Assembly: GCF_014201515.1 (NCBI RefSeq)
Contig: NZ_JACHEQ010000013.1
Span: 1 to 64,000 of the forward strand
Length of the DNA stretch: 64,000 nucleotides
Origin: Anoxybacillus mongoliensis
GTDB taxonomy: Bacteria; Bacillota; Bacilli; Bacillales; Anoxybacillaceae
Direction: 5' to 3'
The notes below the pieces were generated by a model, which saw only the letters and a list, made by a program, of their open reading frames with translations, had not been told where the DNA came from and did not search any database. Each line of letters starts with the position of its first letter. Position 1 is the first letter of the stretch. Position numbers and translations under genes: made by a program. Below are positions 63,198-64,000 of the stretch, in pieces.

Positions 63198-63395
63198 ATG
63201 GCTAACATCATATTTGGATTGTTCCTATACTTTCCGGAAGATAAAACAGAATACATTCCTGCGGCGATTTCATTTACAGCATTTTTTATCGCTGCGGTGT
63301 TGACGATGAGATTGATTATAAAAATTTCAAAGCGTCAAGAGGAAAAAGCAAAACAATTAGAAGAACAGTTGAAAAAACAACAAGTAGACGATTAA
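63198..63395 (+). CDS. small membrane protein with charged C-terminal coil
   Basis: A 65-residue protein with one clear membrane helix (about 21-42, [20 protein letters not shown]) preceded by a weakly hydrophobic start, and a charged coiled tail [25 protein letters not shown] lies 8 nt before ATG 63198; the frame extends to 63165 without support. No family recognised. Precedes the superoxide dismutase gene by 53 nt. Confidence 0.65.
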   Translation: MANIIFGLFLYFPEDKTEYIPAAISFTAFFIAAVLTMRLIIKISKRQEEKAKQLEEQLKKQQVDD

Positions 63396-63448
63396 ATGAA
63401 CACAGAAGGGGCATAATAAGTGGTAAATATGTAGTTGGAGGGCTTATT

Positions 63449-63961
63449 GTGCGCCAAATCATTGTTTGTGTCGTTTTATTACTTATAAGTGGTTGTATGG
63501 AACAAAAAGTAAAAAACGTCAATATCAATATGATTAATGAAGACGGCGACTCCCTTGGAACGATTAAAATGTCTCAACAACCTCAAGGAGTAAAATTAGA
63601 CATTGATTTAAAAGGACTTCCACCAGGGGAGCATGCGATGCATATTCATGACAAAGGAACATGCGAACCGCCTGAATTTAAATCAGCGGGGGAACATTTT
63701 AATCCAGAAGGAAAAGAACATGGTCTTCTTCATCCAGAAGGGGCGCACGCGGGTGATTTACCGAATTTGATCGTGAAAGAAGATGGAACGGTCAAAGTAC
63801 AATTGATAGCTCCAAATGTCAATTTATCGGAAGAAAAAAATGGTCTATTTACAAAAGAAGGAACATCCATTGTGATCCATGAAGGGAAAGATGATGGGAT
63901 GTCTCAGCCAGCAGGAAATGCAGGCAAGCGAATCGCATGCGGTGTCATAAAAAAACGGTAG
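63449..63961 (+). CDS. lipoprotein Cu/Zn superoxide dismutase (YojM/SodC type)
   Basis: A 170-residue exported lipoprotein: signal peptide with lipobox ISGC (Cys16). The dismutase fold keeps all expected metal ligands: His65, His67, His83 and His144 for copper, His83, His91, His100 and Asp103 for zinc, and the Cys72/Cys164 disulfide pair. It should remove extracellular superoxide at the membrane surface. GTG 63449 has GGAGGG 6 nt upstream. B. subtilis YojM is reported to lack part of the copper site, so activity here may be better preserved (from memory). Confidence 0.9.
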   Translation: MRQIIVCVVLLLISGCMEQKVKNVNINMINEDGDSLGTIKMSQQPQGVKLDIDLKGLPPGEHAMHIHDKGTCEPPEFKSAGEHFNPEGKEHGLLHPEGAHAGDLPNLIVKEDGTVKVQLIAPNVNLSEEKNGLFTKEGTSIVIHEGKDDGMSQPAGNAGKRIACGVIKKR

Positions 63962-63997
63962 CAGCAGGCGATGTCGTCTTGCTTCTTTTTTTTGAAA
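63962..63997 (+). terminator. terminator after the superoxide dismutase gene
   Basis: GCAGGCG pairs with CGTCTTGC with a one-base bulge and one G-T pair, followed by a long T-tract. Confidence 0.65.
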
Positions 63998-64000
63998 AAA

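Overview
This window looks like chromosomal DNA of a low-to-moderate GC, endospore-forming Bacillaceae. It is most likely a moderate thermophile close to Anoxybacillus/Geobacillus (inference). The support is an Est30-type carboxylesterase, strong AGGAGG-type ribosome sites with frequent GTG/TTG starts, a one-piece tmRNA, spore genes (lytH, yunB, yutH, CotF-like, YhcN/YlaJ-type lipoprotein), and a gene order that follows, in reverse, the ssrA-smpB-rnr-secG / yus / yur-suf / yun / yut / yum-yui part of the Bacillus subtilis map.

Region by region. 1-1790: a small accessory patch with the tail of an unknown ORF, a DUF2750-type protein (probable immunity protein) and a frameshifted polymorphic-toxin-like gene. 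2041-6350: secG, carboxylesterase, rnr, smpB and tmRNA, i.e. export, RNA decay and ribosome rescue. 6457-10954: a Fur-box-controlled iron/heme uptake operon (binding protein, permease, ATPase, a shortened HutZ/HugZ-like protein, a secreted helical protein, IsdG-type heme monooxygenase). 10959-13017: small probable spore proteins and a degenerate HD-GYP protein. 13182-19773: fatty-acid beta-oxidation (fadM-like proline dehydrogenase, yuzL, fadN-fadA-fadE) with a FadR box. 19842-22076: yusI, gcvH, yusG, yusF, yusE, yusD. 22141-28155: sulfur amino acids (metY; SAM-riboswitch-controlled metNPQ) with an inserted chemoreceptor. 28227-33925: yurZ and the complete sufCDSUB operon. 34004-38251: yunF-E-D-C-B. 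38437-40052: an NSS-family sodium symporter with its 34-residue partner. 40073-46381: lytH, lipA, yutC, yutD, conserved small genes, yutE, a SufR-like regulator, yutF and yutG. 46515-51897: yutH, a 2-hydroxyacid dehydrogenase and hom-thrC-thrB. 51935-58694: yutI, yuzD, yutJ, yuzB, a DUF2225 protein, dapF, yutM, ferredoxin-NADP reductase yumC and type II NADH dehydrogenase ndh with a Rex box. 58788-63961: yuiA, yuiB, yuiC, bioY with a BirA operator, small hypotheticals, an ArsB/NhaD-like transporter and a lipoprotein Cu/Zn superoxide dismutase.

Many genes share one theme, metal, heme, Fe-S and redox: heme capture and cleavage, SUF assembly, Nfu (yutI) and IscA (yutM) carriers, lipoyl synthase feeding GcvH, a putative Fe-S regulator, ferredoxin reductase and NADH dehydrogenase. 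Almost every transcription unit ends in an intrinsic terminator, often shared by convergent genes. The least ordinary material is the decayed toxin/immunity locus at the left edge and the unusual components of the heme operon. I see no CRISPR array, prophage, rRNA or tRNA gene, and no complete insertion sequence.
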